Source: Mycolicibacterium porcinum
GTDB lineage: Bacteria; Actinomycetota; Actinomycetes; Mycobacteriales; Mycobacteriaceae
Length of the DNA stretch: 64,000 bases
Assembly: GCA_001942045.1 (NCBI GenBank)
Contig: MSTD01000011.1
Span: 79,252 to 143,251 of the forward strand
Direction: 5' to 3'
Position 1 is the first letter of the stretch. Each line of letters begins with the position of its first letter. Shown here piece by piece: positions 8,703 to 17,831 of the stretch. A program made the position numbers and the translations under genes. Under the pieces are notes generated by a model. The model did no database searches. It had not been told where the DNA came from and saw only the letters and a list, made by a program, of their open reading frames with translations.

Positions 8703-10052
8703 ATGATGGCGTTCTTCCCGAAGCCGGCCGTCGGCAGCTGGACCGAGAACTGGCCCGAATTGGGCACCGCCCCGGTCAACTACGAGGACTCGATCGATCC
8801 CGAGCACTGGAAGCTGGAGCAGCAGGCCATCTTCCGCAAGACCTGGTTGCAGATGGGCCGGGTGGAGCTGATTCCCAAGAAGGGCAGCTACATCACCCGG
8901 GAGCTGCCATCGGTCGGTCCCGGCACCTCGATCATCATCGTCAACGACGGAGACCAGATCCGCGCCTTCTACAACCTGTGCCGCCACCGCGGAAACAAGT
9001 TGGTGTGGAACGACTACCCGGGCGAAGAAGTCTCCGGCAGCTGCCGCCAGTTCGTCTGCAAGTACCACGCCTGGCGTTACAGCCTCAAGGGCGACCTGAC
9101 GTTCATCCAGCAGGAGCAGGAGTTCTTCGACGTCGACAAGGCCGACTACCCACTCAAGCCGGTGCGCTGCGAGGTGTGGGAGGGCTTCATCTTCGTCAAC
9201 TTCGACGACGACGCGGTGTCACTCGAGGAGTACCTGGGCGAGTTCGCCGAGGGTCTCAAGGGCTACCCGTTCCACGAGATGACCGAGCACTACAGCTACC
9301 GCTCGGAGATCAAGGCCAACTGGAAGCTGTTCATCGACGCGTTCGTCGAGTTCTACCACGCGCCGATCCTGCACATGAAGCAGGCCGAGAAGGAGGAAGC
9401 CGAGAAGCTGGCCAAGTTCGGCTTCGAAGCGTTGCACTACGACATCAAGGGCGATCACTCGATGATCTCGTCCTGGGGCGGCATGAGCCCGCCGAAGGAC
9501 CTCAAAATGGTCAAGCCGATCGAGCGCATCCTGCACAGTGGCTTGTTCGGGCCCTGGGATCGCCCCGACATCAAGGGCATCCTGCCCGACGAGTTGCCGC
9601 CGGCGATCAATCCCGGACGGCACTCCACGTGGGGACAGGACTCTTTCGAGTTCTTCCCGAATTTCACCCTGCTGTTCTGGGCGCCGGGCTGGTATCTGAC
9701 CTACAACTACTGGCCCACCGGTGTCGACAGCCACATCTTCGAGGCCGACCTGTACTTCGTGCCGCCGAAGAACCTGCGCGAGCGGCTGTCCCAGGAACTG
9801 GCCGCCGTGACGTTCAAGGAGTACGCGTTCCAGGACGCCAACACGCTGGAAGCCACCCAGACCCAGATCGGCACCCGCGCCGTGCTCGACTTCCCGCTGT
9901 GCGACCAGGAAATTCTGCTGCGCCACCTGCACCACACCGCGCACAAGTACGTCGACCGGTACAAGGAATCCACGTCCAACGGGAACGGCTCGACCAACGG
10001 CAAGCACGCCCCGACCGAGAAGGCCGCAGAAAAGGATGCCGCAAATGTCTAA
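8703..10052 (+). CDS. Rieske [2Fe-2S] aromatic-ring-hydroxylating-type oxygenase, alpha subunit
   Basis: A 449-aa terminal oxygenase. The Rieske cluster motif is split as CRH (about residue 97) and CKYH (about residue 120), matching CxH...CxxH. The catalytic domain contains NWKLFIDAFVEFYHAPILH, which fits the mononuclear-iron ligands (DxxxEFYH...H). Residues after about 420 form a low-complexity linker rich in S, N, G and K. No reductase or small beta subunit is adjacent; the next gene is a 109-aa protein of unrecognised family. Electrons must come from a ferredoxin and reductase elsewhere. The orphan [2Fe-2S] ferredoxin at 49700 shares the operator type and is a candidate. Confidence 0.92.
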   Translation: MMAFFPKPAVGSWTENWPELGTAPVNYEDSIDPEHWKLEQQAIFRKTWLQMGRVELIPKKGSYITRELPSVGPGTSIIIVNDGDQIRAFYNLCRHRGNKLVWNDYPGEEVSGSCRQFVCKYHAWRYSLKGDLTFIQQEQEFFDVDKADYPLKPVRCEVWEGFIFVNFDDDAVSLEEYLGEFAEGLKGYPFHEMTEHYSYRSEIKANWKLFIDAFVEFYHAPILHMKQAEKEEAEKLAKFGFEALHYDIKGDHSMISSWGGMSPPKDLKMVKPIERILHSGLFGPWDRPDIKGILPDELPPAINPGRHSTWGQDSFEFFPNFTLLFWAPGWYLTYNYWPTGVDSHIFEADLYFVPPKNLRERLSQELAAVTFKEYAFQDANTLEATQTQIGTRAVLDFPLCDQEILLRHLHHTAHKYVDRYKESTSNGNGSTNGKHAPTEKAAEKDAANV

Positions 10053-10374
10053 GTTGCCAGAGGAATTCGCCGACCTGGAGCGGTTCAGCGACTGGTGCCT
10101 GCCCACCGAGGAGGAGCGCTATCAGAAGCGGCTCAACTCCTCGATGGAGGAGATGCAGGCACTGTACGACGCCGGCATGGCGCGCCTCGAAGACATCATG
10201 GTCTACGTCGATGCCCGCTTCCCGCTCAAGAGCATGCCCGACGACGCCAAGGCACTGGTGCACCTCGGTCAATCCATCGTCATGGTGAGCTTCCCGGTCG
10301 AGGTGTGGAAGCAACCGCGGGTGCTCGACAGCGGTGCGGCCTACATCAAACTCATCAAGGAGCCGGTGGTCTAG
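10045..10374 (+). CDS. Small conserved protein linked to the Rieske oxygenase (109 aa)
   Basis: It starts at ATG 10045, overlapping the Rieske stop codon by 8 bp, with AAGGA 8 nt upstream; the ATG at 10036 is too close to that site. The protein is acidic at the N-terminus (SKLPEEFADLERFSDWCLP), then helical, and ends in a possible beta region (IVMVSFPVEVWKQPRVLDSG). It has one Cys and no cofactor motif. The translational overlap suggests a stoichiometric partner of the oxygenase, taking the place of a classical beta subunit. That is inference; I do not recognise the family. Confidence 0.75.
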   Translation: MSKLPEEFADLERFSDWCLPTEEERYQKRLNSSMEEMQALYDAGMARLEDIMVYVDARFPLKSMPDDAKALVHLGQSIVMVSFPVEVWKQPRVLDSGAAYIKLIKEPVV

Positions 10375-10376
10375 GC

Positions 10377-11610
<1,234 letters not shown>

Positions 11611-11627
<17 letters not shown>

Positions 11628-12069
11628 TGGGCCGGGCGCCCCACCGACACGTACCGAGGATCTGATCGAGATCCAGCAGGTGCTCGCCAAGTATGCGGTA
11701 ACCATCACCCAGGGCGACATCGACGGTCTGATCAGTGTTTTCACACCCGACGGCACCTACAGCGCATTCGGCGAGACCTACACGCTGAATCGCTTCCCGG
11801 TACTGGTGGACGCCGCTCCCAAGGGCCTGTTCATGACCGGCACCGCCCTCATCGACCTGGTCGAGGGGGCCGATACGGCATCGGGAACCCAGCCGCTGTG
11901 CTTCATCGAGCACTCCAAGCACGACATGCGCATCGGCTACTACCGGGACACCTACGAGCGGACCGCCGAGGGCTGGCGACTGAAGACCCGGGCGATGACC
12001 TTTATCCGGCGCAACGGCGACCACGACCACGGCCGGCCGCACGCGATCGGCAGGCCGGAAGCCGGATGA
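11611..12069 (+). CDS. SnoaL-like / nuclear transport factor 2-like domain protein
   Basis: A 152-aa protein with the NTF2-like cone fold of the SnoaL_4 type: an N-terminal helix (TEDLIEIQQVLAKYAVTITQGD), then DGLISVFTPDGTYSAFG, and a C-terminal strand pair ending RTAEGWRLKTRAMTFIRRNGD. Such proteins act as isomerases, cyclases or hydroxylating-dioxygenase-type small subunits. The ATG overlaps the amidohydrolase end by 17 bp, so translation is coupled. It might serve as the beta-subunit-like partner of the Rieske oxygenase, which otherwise has none, but length and position alone do not prove this. Confidence 0.82.
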
Positions 12070-12118
12070 GCGAGCGTAGCGAGCGAATGACAGATCTGGA
12101 GTGCGGGAGCCGAGCATG
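12070..12118 (+). repeat. Intergenic repeat-like element GCGAGCGTAGCGAGCG
   Basis: Between the SnoaL-like and acyl-CoA dehydrogenase genes lies a segment with a short GAGCG/GCGAGCG reiteration followed by a GGAGTGCGGGAGCC block. I recall similar blocks between genes in other mycobacterial genomes, but only one copy is visible here, so the repeat status rests on memory. Confidence 0.3.
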
Positions 12119-12130
12119 CGAGGCAACCGC

Positions 12131-13255
12131 ATGAGCGAGCTCTTCGAACCTGCGACTTTTCGTGCGGCACTGCAGGATTGGCTCGCGGCGAACGACCTGA
12201 CACCGCCAGACGACCACACGCTGTCAGGTCACATCCGCCAGTTCGCCCGCGTGCAGAAGGCGCTGTACGACGGCGGCTGGAGCCGCTACGGCTGGCCTGA
12301 GCACGCCGGCGGACTGGGCGGCCCGGCGATGCTGCGCGCCATCGTCGGTGAGGAGGTCGTGGGCCGCAGACTGGCCGAACCCGGCCCGTACTCGATGCTG
12401 GAAGTACTGGCGCCGACGATGATCGACTACGCGCCCAAGGAACTGGCCGCCGAGATGGTGCCGAAACTGCTGTCCGGCGAAGAGCAGTGGTGCCAGGGCT
12501 TCTCCGAACCCGGCTCCGGCAGCGACCTGGCTTCGCTGACCACTCGCGCGGTCCAGCGCGAGGACGGCAAGTGGATCGTCAACGGTCAGAAGGTCTGGAC
12601 CAGCTTCGCCCAGTACTCGCACCGCTGCATCCTGCTGACCCGCACCGGCGACGCCGACACTCCGAATCATCGGGCGATCACCGCGTTCTTCGTCGACACC
12701 GACTCCCCCGGCGTCACGGTCCGGCCGTTGCGCACCATGCACGATGTGGACGAGTTCTGCGAGGTGTACTTCGACGACGTCGAGGTCGACGAGAGCCGAA
12801 TGCTCGGCAAGCCGGGCGACGGCTGGCAGCTGGCGATGGACCTGCTGCCATACGAGCGTTCAACCTGCTTCTGGCAGCGCATCGCCTACCTGTACTCGCG
12901 GTTCGACGCCCTCGTCGAAGCGGTGAAACGGCAAGGGCAGGTGGTGGATCCGGACCTCGGCGAGGTCTACCTGGCTCTGCACACGCTGCGCTGTCGTTCG
13001 GCGGCAACCCAGCACCGGCTGGCCGAGGGCCACAAGTTGGGGCCGGACACCTCGATCGACAAGGTGCTCCTGGCGAGTGCCGAACAGCTGCTCTACGACA
13101 CCGCACGCAATCTGATGCCCGGCGTCATCGAGCTCGAGGACTCCGAATGGCGCACCGAGTACCTGTATTCGCGGGCGTCGACCATCTATGGCGGCACGGC
13201 CGAGGTGCAGCGCAACATCATCGCCCGCCGGCTGCTCGACCTCGGGAAGGAGTGA
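12131..13255 (+). CDS. Acyl-CoA dehydrogenase, long (alpha-type) partner
   Basis: A protein of about 374 aa. It shows GFSEPGSGSDLASLTTRA (FAD contact), VNGQKVWTSFA, and the C-terminal YSRASTIYGGTAEVQRNI motif. The motif is typical of the larger partner in alpha2beta2 ACADs that act on steroid side-chain or bulky acyl-CoAs. ATG 12131 has GAGG 7 nt upstream and is preferred over 12101. It is followed after 3 bp by a second, shorter ACAD. The pair probably forms one heteromeric enzyme that oxidises the acyl-CoA produced by the Rieske-operon pathway. Confidence 0.9.
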   Translation: MSELFEPATFRAALQDWLAANDLTPPDDHTLSGHIRQFARVQKALYDGGWSRYGWPEHAGGLGGPAMLRAIVGEEVVGRRLAEPGPYSMLEVLAPTMIDYAPKELAAEMVPKLLSGEEQWCQGFSEPGSGSDLASLTTRAVQREDGKWIVNGQKVWTSFAQYSHRCILLTRTGDADTPNHRAITAFFVDTDSPGVTVRPLRTMHDVDEFCEVYFDDVEVDESRMLGKPGDGWQLAMDLLPYERSTCFWQRIAYLYSRFDALVEAVKRQGQVVDPDLGEVYLALHTLRCRSAATQHRLAEGHKLGPDTSIDKVLLASAEQLLYDTARNLMPGVIELEDSEWRTEYLYSRASTIYGGTAEVQRNIIARRLLDLGKE

Positions 13256-13258
13256 GGA

Positions 13259-14065
13259 GTGACCGCATTGGATACCGAATCGCTGGGTCTGCTCGAAGAC
13301 ACGCTCCGCAAGACGATGCTGTCAGCGTCGGGCGCCAAGCTAGACGCCGCCCTGGCCGAGCTCGGCTGGAGCGAGATGCTGTCCGACATGTCTGAGGTCG
13401 CGCTGCCGCTGGTGTTCCGGCTGCTGGGCGAAACAGGTTCGCACGCCTCGATTCTCAACGACGTGCTGCTCGAGACCATCGGGGGTCTGCCCGGCGGAAC
13501 CCCACCGATGCCGTATGCCGGTGGGACCTGGGTGGTGTGGGAGCGGGGCGAAAACCCCGCCAGCGCCGACGAAACCATGGGCGGCCTGCCGCTACGGGTG
13601 GTTCCCGACGGCCAGCTGCTCCGGATCTCCGAGGCGCGCCGCGCACTGGGCTGGTGGCTGGTCGGCTCGGCCCGCGCGATGCTGGCCCTGGCCCGACAGC
13701 ATGCCCTGGACCGGGTCCAGTTCGGCAAGCCCATCTCGTCCTTCCAGGCCGTGCGGCACCGGCTGGCCGAGACACTGGTGGCCATCGAAGGTGCCGAGGC
13801 AACGCTCAGCTTGCCCGGCGCGGACAACGTCGACCTCAACTCACTGCTGGCCAAGGCCGCCGCGGGTAAGGCCGCGCTGACCGCGGCCAAGCACTGCCAG
13901 CAGGTGCTGGGCGGCATCGGCTTCACCGAGGAGCACGAGCTGCACCACCACGTGAAGCGGGTACTCGTGCTCGACGGATTGCTCGGCAGTTCAAGGGAAC
14001 TCACTCGCAAGGCCGGCGCCGGGCTGCGCGCCCGCGGCACCGTCCCCCGCCTCGCCCAGCTGTAG
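13259..14065 (+). CDS. Acyl-CoA dehydrogenase, short (beta-type) partner
   Basis: A 268-aa protein, well below the usual ~380. It has a recognisable C-terminal ACAD half: DRVQFGKPISSFQAVRHRLAE, then QQVLGGIGFTEEHELHHHVKR. The N-terminal half is reduced and lacks the TEPxxGSD FAD motif. Known heteromeric FadE pairs of actinobacterial steroid degradation show this division. GTG 13259 overlaps the GGAG region right after the previous stop. Last gene of the plus-strand operon; a long palindrome follows. Confidence 0.88.
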   Translation: MTALDTESLGLLEDTLRKTMLSASGAKLDAALAELGWSEMLSDMSEVALPLVFRLLGETGSHASILNDVLLETIGGLPGGTPPMPYAGGTWVVWERGENPASADETMGGLPLRVVPDGQLLRISEARRALGWWLVGSARAMLALARQHALDRVQFGKPISSFQAVRHRLAETLVAIEGAEATLSLPGADNVDLNSLLAKAAAGKAALTAAKHCQQVLGGIGFTEEHELHHHVKRVLVLDGLLGSSRELTRKAGAGLRARGTVPRLAQL

Positions 14066-14076
14066 CGTTTCCCCGC

Positions 14077-14134
14077 CGAGCAGACATGAAACTGCCCATT
14101 TTCACGCGAAAGTGGGCAGCTTTATGTCTGCTCG
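14077..14134. terminator. Long-stem palindrome between convergent genes (CGAGCAGAC family)
   Basis: Arms 14077-14103 and 14108-14134 pair at 24 of 27 positions with a 4-nt loop (ACGC). The outer arm is CGAGCAGACAT / ATGTCTGCTCG. It sits between the ACAD gene (+) and the adenylate cyclase (-) and overlaps the cyclase stop codon, so it can terminate both. It lacks a T-run. The same outer arm recurs at 45493-45550. Confidence 0.65.
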
Positions 14135-15618
14135 CGCTCTGGGACAAGGGGTTCGGCGAAGACTGTCGCCGTCGACCGGCCGCGCAGCACCGTCGAACCG
14201 CGCACCACCCAGTGCCGCCCTTCGTCGGCATCCGCATGGGCAAGCGCACTGCCCGAACACAACACCGTCGACTCGCGGTCCTTGGCGTGGTCGGCCAATC
14301 GCGCCGCCTCGTTGACCGCGTCACCGATCACGGTGTATTCGTAACGGTTCTCGGCTCCGATGTTGCCGGCGAACACCGAACCACACGAAATGCCCACGCC
14401 GAACTCCACATCCGGCAGTTGGTGCAGCCGTGGCACCAACGCCCGGGCGGTGGCCAGGGCCGAGGAGGCCGGGTTGTCCAGCCGCAGCGGCGCACCGAAC
14501 ACGGCGAGCACGGCGTCACCCTCGAACTTGTTGATCAGCCCGTGATGGCGCTCGACGGTGTCCACCACGATCTTGAAGAACCCGTTGAGCAACTGGGCGA
14601 CCTCCTCGGGCGGACGCGACGCACCCAGTGCCGTCGAGCCGACTAGGTCGACGTAGAGAACGGCGGCCTCCCGAACGTCACCGGCGACCGCTCCGCCCTG
14701 CTGCAGCGCATGGCGGGCCACATCGACACCGACGTAGCGACCGAACAGGTCCCGCAACCGATTCCGCTCGGCCAGGCCCGCCAGCATCCGGTTGAATCCG
14801 TGTTGGAGCCGGCCGATCTCTGATGGCTCGTACACCTTGACCGAGACTCCGGACCAGCCGCGTTCCACCGCTTTCATGGCCAGCACCACTTCGCCGACCG
14901 GGTCCGATACCGACCGCGCCACCAGCACCATCGACCGAAGTCCGAAGACCAGTGAGATGACGGCCAGCACCAGCACCGCCGCCTCGACCGGCGCTGTCTT
15001 CTGCACGAACCAGCCGTTGGACCGCGCCAAGACGATCAGCGCGATGCCGGCCAGGGGCAGCCCGCTGAACAGGGTCCAGATCGTGACCAGCCGGGCCAGC
15101 ACGCCGGGCATCCGCACGATCGTGGACGAGGAGTCGGTCAGTGACGCGGCGACGATCGGTCGCAACATCCGTTGCGTCACCAGGAATCCCATGCAGGCGG
15201 CGGCGATCCCGCCGAAGAGGATCGCACCGCCCATCACGTACGCGACACCTCCCCCGACATCGAGGTTCAGCAGCGTGTACACGAGCGCGCTCACCGCCCA
15301 GGTGGTGAACTGGATGATGGTCTGACGAGGGGCGATGCGCATGGCGGCGCGCTGCTGTTGCGGCGTCGGCTTGTCCCCCGCGGCAAACCATTTGAACGTC
15401 GGGTGGACGTTCACCCACCCCACGATCGTGTCGACGATCGCTGCCGCCACCATCAGCGCGATGAGTGCGACCAAGTTGGCCCAAGTCAGTAGCTCACGAG
15501 CGTCGCCGACGGTGTTGCGACTGAGCGCCAGCACGACGAGCGTCACGGCCGCCGCAGCGGTGGTCTGCGCGTAGATCTGCCTGGCCGCGTAACTCACACT
15601 GAGCCGGATCGCCCCCAT
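14122..15618 (-). CDS. Membrane adenylate cyclase, class III, six-TM + HAMP
   Basis: A 498-aa enzyme making cAMP from ATP. Six hydrophobic segments occupy roughly residues 10-290 (for example VTLVVLALS, LVALIALMVAAAIVDTIVGW, AYVMGGAILFGGIAAACMGF). A HAMP-like linker follows (SDPVGEVVLAMKAVERG). The catalytic domain (about 300-480) has the first metal Asp in LYVDLVGSTAL, NKFEGDAVLAVFG with the adenine-specifying Lys and second Asp, and YTVIGDAVNEAARL with the base-contact Asp and transition-state Asn/Arg. All key residues look intact. This is the architecture of the mycobacterial Rv1318c-type cyclases. It is convergent with the Rieske operon and has no obvious metabolic link. Confidence 0.93.
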   Translation of the reverse strand: MGAIRLSVSYAARQIYAQTTAAAAVTLVVLALSRNTVGDARELLTWANLVALIALMVAAAIVDTIVGWVNVHPTFKWFAAGDKPTPQQQRAAMRIAPRQTIIQFTTWAVSALVYTLLNLDVGGGVAYVMGGAILFGGIAAACMGFLVTQRMLRPIVAASLTDSSSTIVRMPGVLARLVTIWTLFSGLPLAGIALIVLARSNGWFVQKTAPVEAAVLVLAVISLVFGLRSMVLVARSVSDPVGEVVLAMKAVERGWSGVSVKVYEPSEIGRLQHGFNRMLAGLAERNRLRDLFGRYVGVDVARHALQQGGAVAGDVREAAVLYVDLVGSTALGASRPPEEVAQLLNGFFKIVVDTVERHHGLINKFEGDAVLAVFGAPLRLDNPASSALATARALVPRLHQLPDVEFGVGISCGSVFAGNIGAENRYEYTVIGDAVNEAARLADHAKDRESTVLCSGSALAHADADEGRHWVVRGSTVLRGRSTATVFAEPLVPEREQT

Positions 15619-15633
15619 CTCAGAGGCCCGGGC

Positions 15634-16416
15634 CTACTTGATGTTCTGCTTCATTCCGTCGATATCCATCAGCACCGGCCATCCGCTGACGCTAAGCGCA
15701 TTGCCGTGCCCGGTCTGGTGAATATCGAACACCGATTGGATCGCGGCATAGAAACCCTGTACGTCGAGCGTCTGGTTGACCGCGCGCTTGGCCTGACGGA
15801 GCGCGAACGCCGGCATCTGCGCGATCTGGGCGGCCAACTCGGCCGTCTGGGCGTCGAGCTCGTCGCGCGGCACCACCCGGTTGACCATGCCGGTGCGCTC
15901 GGCTTCCTCCGCAGTCAGCGCCCGGCCGGTGAACAGGATCTCCTTGGCCTTGCGGGCACCGAGCTCCCAGGTGTGGCCGTGGTACTCGACACCGCCGATA
16001 CCCATCAGCGCCACCGGATCGGAGAACAGCGCGTCGTCGGCGGCCAGGATCAGATCGCATGGCCAGCACAGCAGGAGACCGCCGGAGATGCAGCGTCCCT
16101 GGACCGCCGCGATCGACGGCTTGGGCACGTTGCGCCATCTCAGCGTGTACTCCAGATAGCGCCGCGACTCGTGCTCGATGAGGAATTCCAGCGTGACCTT
16201 GTCCGGCACCGGCCCACCGCCGCGCAGGTCATGCCCCGCGGAGAAGTGCTTGCCGTTGGCGCGCAGCACAATAACCTTCACCTCACGGTCATCGGCGGCC
16301 CTGGTCCAGGCGGCGTCGAGCTCATCGAGGAGTTCCGGGTTCTGCGCGTTGGCTGCCTCCGGCCGGTTGAGCGTGATCGTGGCGACCGAATCGGCGACGT
16401 CGTAGTCGATGTACAC
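15634..16416 (-). CDS. Enoyl-CoA hydratase/isomerase family protein
   Basis: A protein of about 260 aa with the crotonase fold. TITLNRPEAANAQNPEL opens the fold, GKHFSAGHDLRG holds the first oxyanion element, and AAVQGRCISGGLLLCWPCDLILA the second. The position usually held by the second catalytic Glu falls in a SDPVALMGIGGVEYHG region. GTG 16416 has AAGGA at 5 nt; the frame's upstream start at 16482 has no such site and would lie in the promoter region. It is divergent from the TetR gene at 16643, with a GAGAA-N5-TTCTC palindrome between them. Confidence 0.9.
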   Translation of the reverse strand: MYIDYDVADSVATITLNRPEAANAQNPELLDELDAAWTRAADDREVKVIVLRANGKHFSAGHDLRGGGPVPDKVTLEFLIEHESRRYLEYTLRWRNVPKPSIAAVQGRCISGGLLLCWPCDLILAADDALFSDPVALMGIGGVEYHGHTWELGARKAKEILFTGRALTAEEAERTGMVNRVVPRDELDAQTAELAAQIAQMPAFALRQAKRAVNQTLDVQGFYAAIQSVFDIHQTGHGNALSVSGWPVLMDIDGMKQNIK

Positions 16417-16503
16417 GTGTTTCCTTCTGTTCACAGCTGCCACACGGCGGCACCGATTTTGATGTGAAACCCTTCTTCTCAAAGGACTTCTATAATTCCC
16501 ATC

Positions 16504-16522
16504 GTGAGAATACTATTCTCAC
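16504..16522. promoter_or_regulatory. Palindromic operator GTGAGAATA-C-TATTCTCAC
   Basis: A perfect 9-bp-arm inverted repeat with a 1-nt centre. Its core is GAGAA-N5-TTCTC (16506-16520). It is the most symmetrical copy of the motif in the window. It lies 88 bp from the hydratase start (16416, -) and about 120 bp from the TetR start (16643, +), so it can control both. Autoregulation by this TetR is the simplest reading. Confidence 0.7.
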
Positions 16523-16642
16523 AACACGAAAGTTACAATCTCCGACACGTTGGCCGCGAGGGGGTCTGGCACCACAATGGCAAGGCGTTCTCCGGTACAG
16601 TCAGTTCATGTTCTCCCCACTCGACAAGCGTCGGAGCAGCCA

Positions 16643-17296
16643 GTGACCACCGCTGGCGAAGAACCCGCGTGGAAGCAACGAGCTGTCGAGCGGTCCATCA
16701 AAACCGCCAAGTTGCGCGCCGCCCAGCGGGTGCAACGGTTCCTGGACGCGGCCCAGGCGATCATCATCGAAAAGGGCAGCACCGACTTCACGGTGCAAGA
16801 GGTCGTTGACCGCTCCCGCCAGTCGCTACGCAGCTTCTACCTGCAGTTCGACGGCAAGCACGAGCTGCTGCTGGCACTGTTCGAGGACGCGTTGAGCCGC
16901 TCGGCGGATCAGATCCGGGCCGCGACCTCGACACAGGGCGAGCCGATCGAACGCCTCAAGGTCGCCATCCAGCTGCTCTTCGAATCGTCCCGGCCCGACC
17001 CGGCCGCCAAGCGCCCGCTGTTCACCGACTTCGCGCCGCGTTTGCTGGTTTCGCATCCATCAGAGGTCAAGGTCGCGCACGCACCACTGCTGGCACTGCT
17101 GACCGAGCTCATGGAGGAAGCCTCCGAGGCCGGCCAGCTACGCCCCGGAATCAACCCGCGACGAATGGCTGCGATGACCATGCAGACCGTGATGTTCGTC
17201 GCACAGTCCAGCGGCGGCGCCGACGAAGCCTCGGCCAATCCGATCACCGCCGATGAGGTCTGGGACTTCGTGGCCAACGGATTCGCCGCCAGCTAG
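16643..17296 (+). CDS. TetR family regulator, candidate master regulator of the GAGAA-N5-TTCTC regulon
   Basis: A protein of about 217 aa. The helix-turn-helix is at residues 25-75: RVQRFLDAAQAIIIEKGS, then TVQEVVDRSRQSLRSFYLQF and DGKHELLLALFEDAL. The C-terminal ligand domain has a conserved-looking RPLFTDFAPRLLVSHPSEV segment. GTG 16643 has GGAG 6 nt upstream; the frame opens earlier at 16550 but without support. Its promoter contains the most perfect GAGAA-N5-TTCTC palindrome, and it is the only TetR in the window associated with that motif. The TetRs at 262 and 27921 have different operators. Binding is inferred, not shown. Confidence 0.87.
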   Translation: MTTAGEEPAWKQRAVERSIKTAKLRAAQRVQRFLDAAQAIIIEKGSTDFTVQEVVDRSRQSLRSFYLQFDGKHELLLALFEDALSRSADQIRAATSTQGEPIERLKVAIQLLFESSRPDPAAKRPLFTDFAPRLLVSHPSEVKVAHAPLLALLTELMEEASEAGQLRPGINPRRMAAMTMQTVMFVAQSSGGADEASANPITADEVWDFVANGFAAS

Positions 17297-17297
17297 C

Positions 17298-17462
17298 TCA
17301 GAATTTCGTTCTCCTAATAAAAGAACTCTCTTTACGCTCAGGCGTGAGCTCGATCTCCGGAGTCACCGTCATCGCGTCGCACAGCAGGCGACCCGCACCG
17401 TCGGAGTCCACGCCGTGCGCTCGATCGTCGACCACCCGCACCCCGAACGGAGCGGTGTTCAT
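17298..17462 (-). pseudogene. Short ORF, possible 3' remnant of a decayed gene
   Basis: A 54-aa frame from ATG 17462 to TGA 17298 with strong GC3 over most of its length: MNTAPFGVRVVDDRAHGVDS, then GAGRLLCDAMTVTPEIEL. Its last 15 codons are AT-rich. It has no family I recognise and no good ribosome-binding site. The frame continues upstream to 17549 through a hairpin, which argues against a full gene. The best reading is the C-terminal end of a lost protein or a small unknown protein. Confidence 0.35.
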
Positions 17463-17497
17463 GTCTTCGGGGCTGAAATAGTCGGCGCCGCGCGGGC

Positions 17498-17528
17498 GAT
17501 CCGTGCGGCCTGATAGGCCGCACGGATC
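17498..17528. repeat. Perfect hairpin, 13-bp arms
   Basis: GATCCGTGCGGCC (17498-17510) and GGCCGCACGGATC (17516-17528) pair perfectly around the loop TGATA. No T-run follows on either strand. It could be a terminator for the TetR gene upstream or a relic of the decayed gene. Confidence 0.5.
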
Positions 17529-17682
17529 CGAGCGAGAACTGCACGGCACCTCAACCGAATCGTCGCGATATCGCGGCGTGAGCCGCGAATCACGCGGTCA
17601 ACGCGGTGCCCTCGTCCGCGCCGCAGCGCCCAGGATCCCGCTCGGCCCTGGACCGCCGCAGATCGACGCCGCAATGACGGCC

Positions 17683-17697
17683 GAGAATCCAATTCTT
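17683..17697. promoter_or_regulatory. Near-consensus operator GAGAA-N5-TTCTT
   Basis: GAGAATCCAATTCTT matches the palindrome consensus at 9 of 10 arm positions. It is 135 bp upstream of the SDR start at 17832, farther than the other copies. It could place the mycofactocin-type dehydrogenase in the same regulon. Confidence 0.4.
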
Positions 17698-17831
17698 CGG
17701 TACAGAGAGCAGAAATTGCCCAAAACGTATCTGTCGTTGACACGACGGCCACGCCGGTGACAGAGTTGCTGAGCAGGTGCACAGTATTTCACCGAGCATG
17801 CGGCAGACACGAACAAGAACTGGGGTAATCA

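Larger units (their letters stand above)
17297..17831. other. 535-bp intergenic region with operator-like sites, a hairpin and a gene remnant
   Basis: The only gap over 300 bp in the window. It holds the 54-aa remnant on the minus strand. CAGAATTTCGTTCTC (17299-17313) is one arm mismatch from the palindrome consensus. GAGAATCCAATTCTT (17683-17697) is also one mismatch away and lies 135 bp before the mycofactocin-type SDR. A perfect 13-bp hairpin occupies 17498-17528. I see no complete gene in the rest. Confidence 0.6.

Noticed and set aside
17298..17313. CAGAATTTCGTTCTC as a full regulon operator
   Set aside because: It overlaps the 3' end of the remnant and is not in front of a clear start codon. 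Kept only as a near-consensus match.
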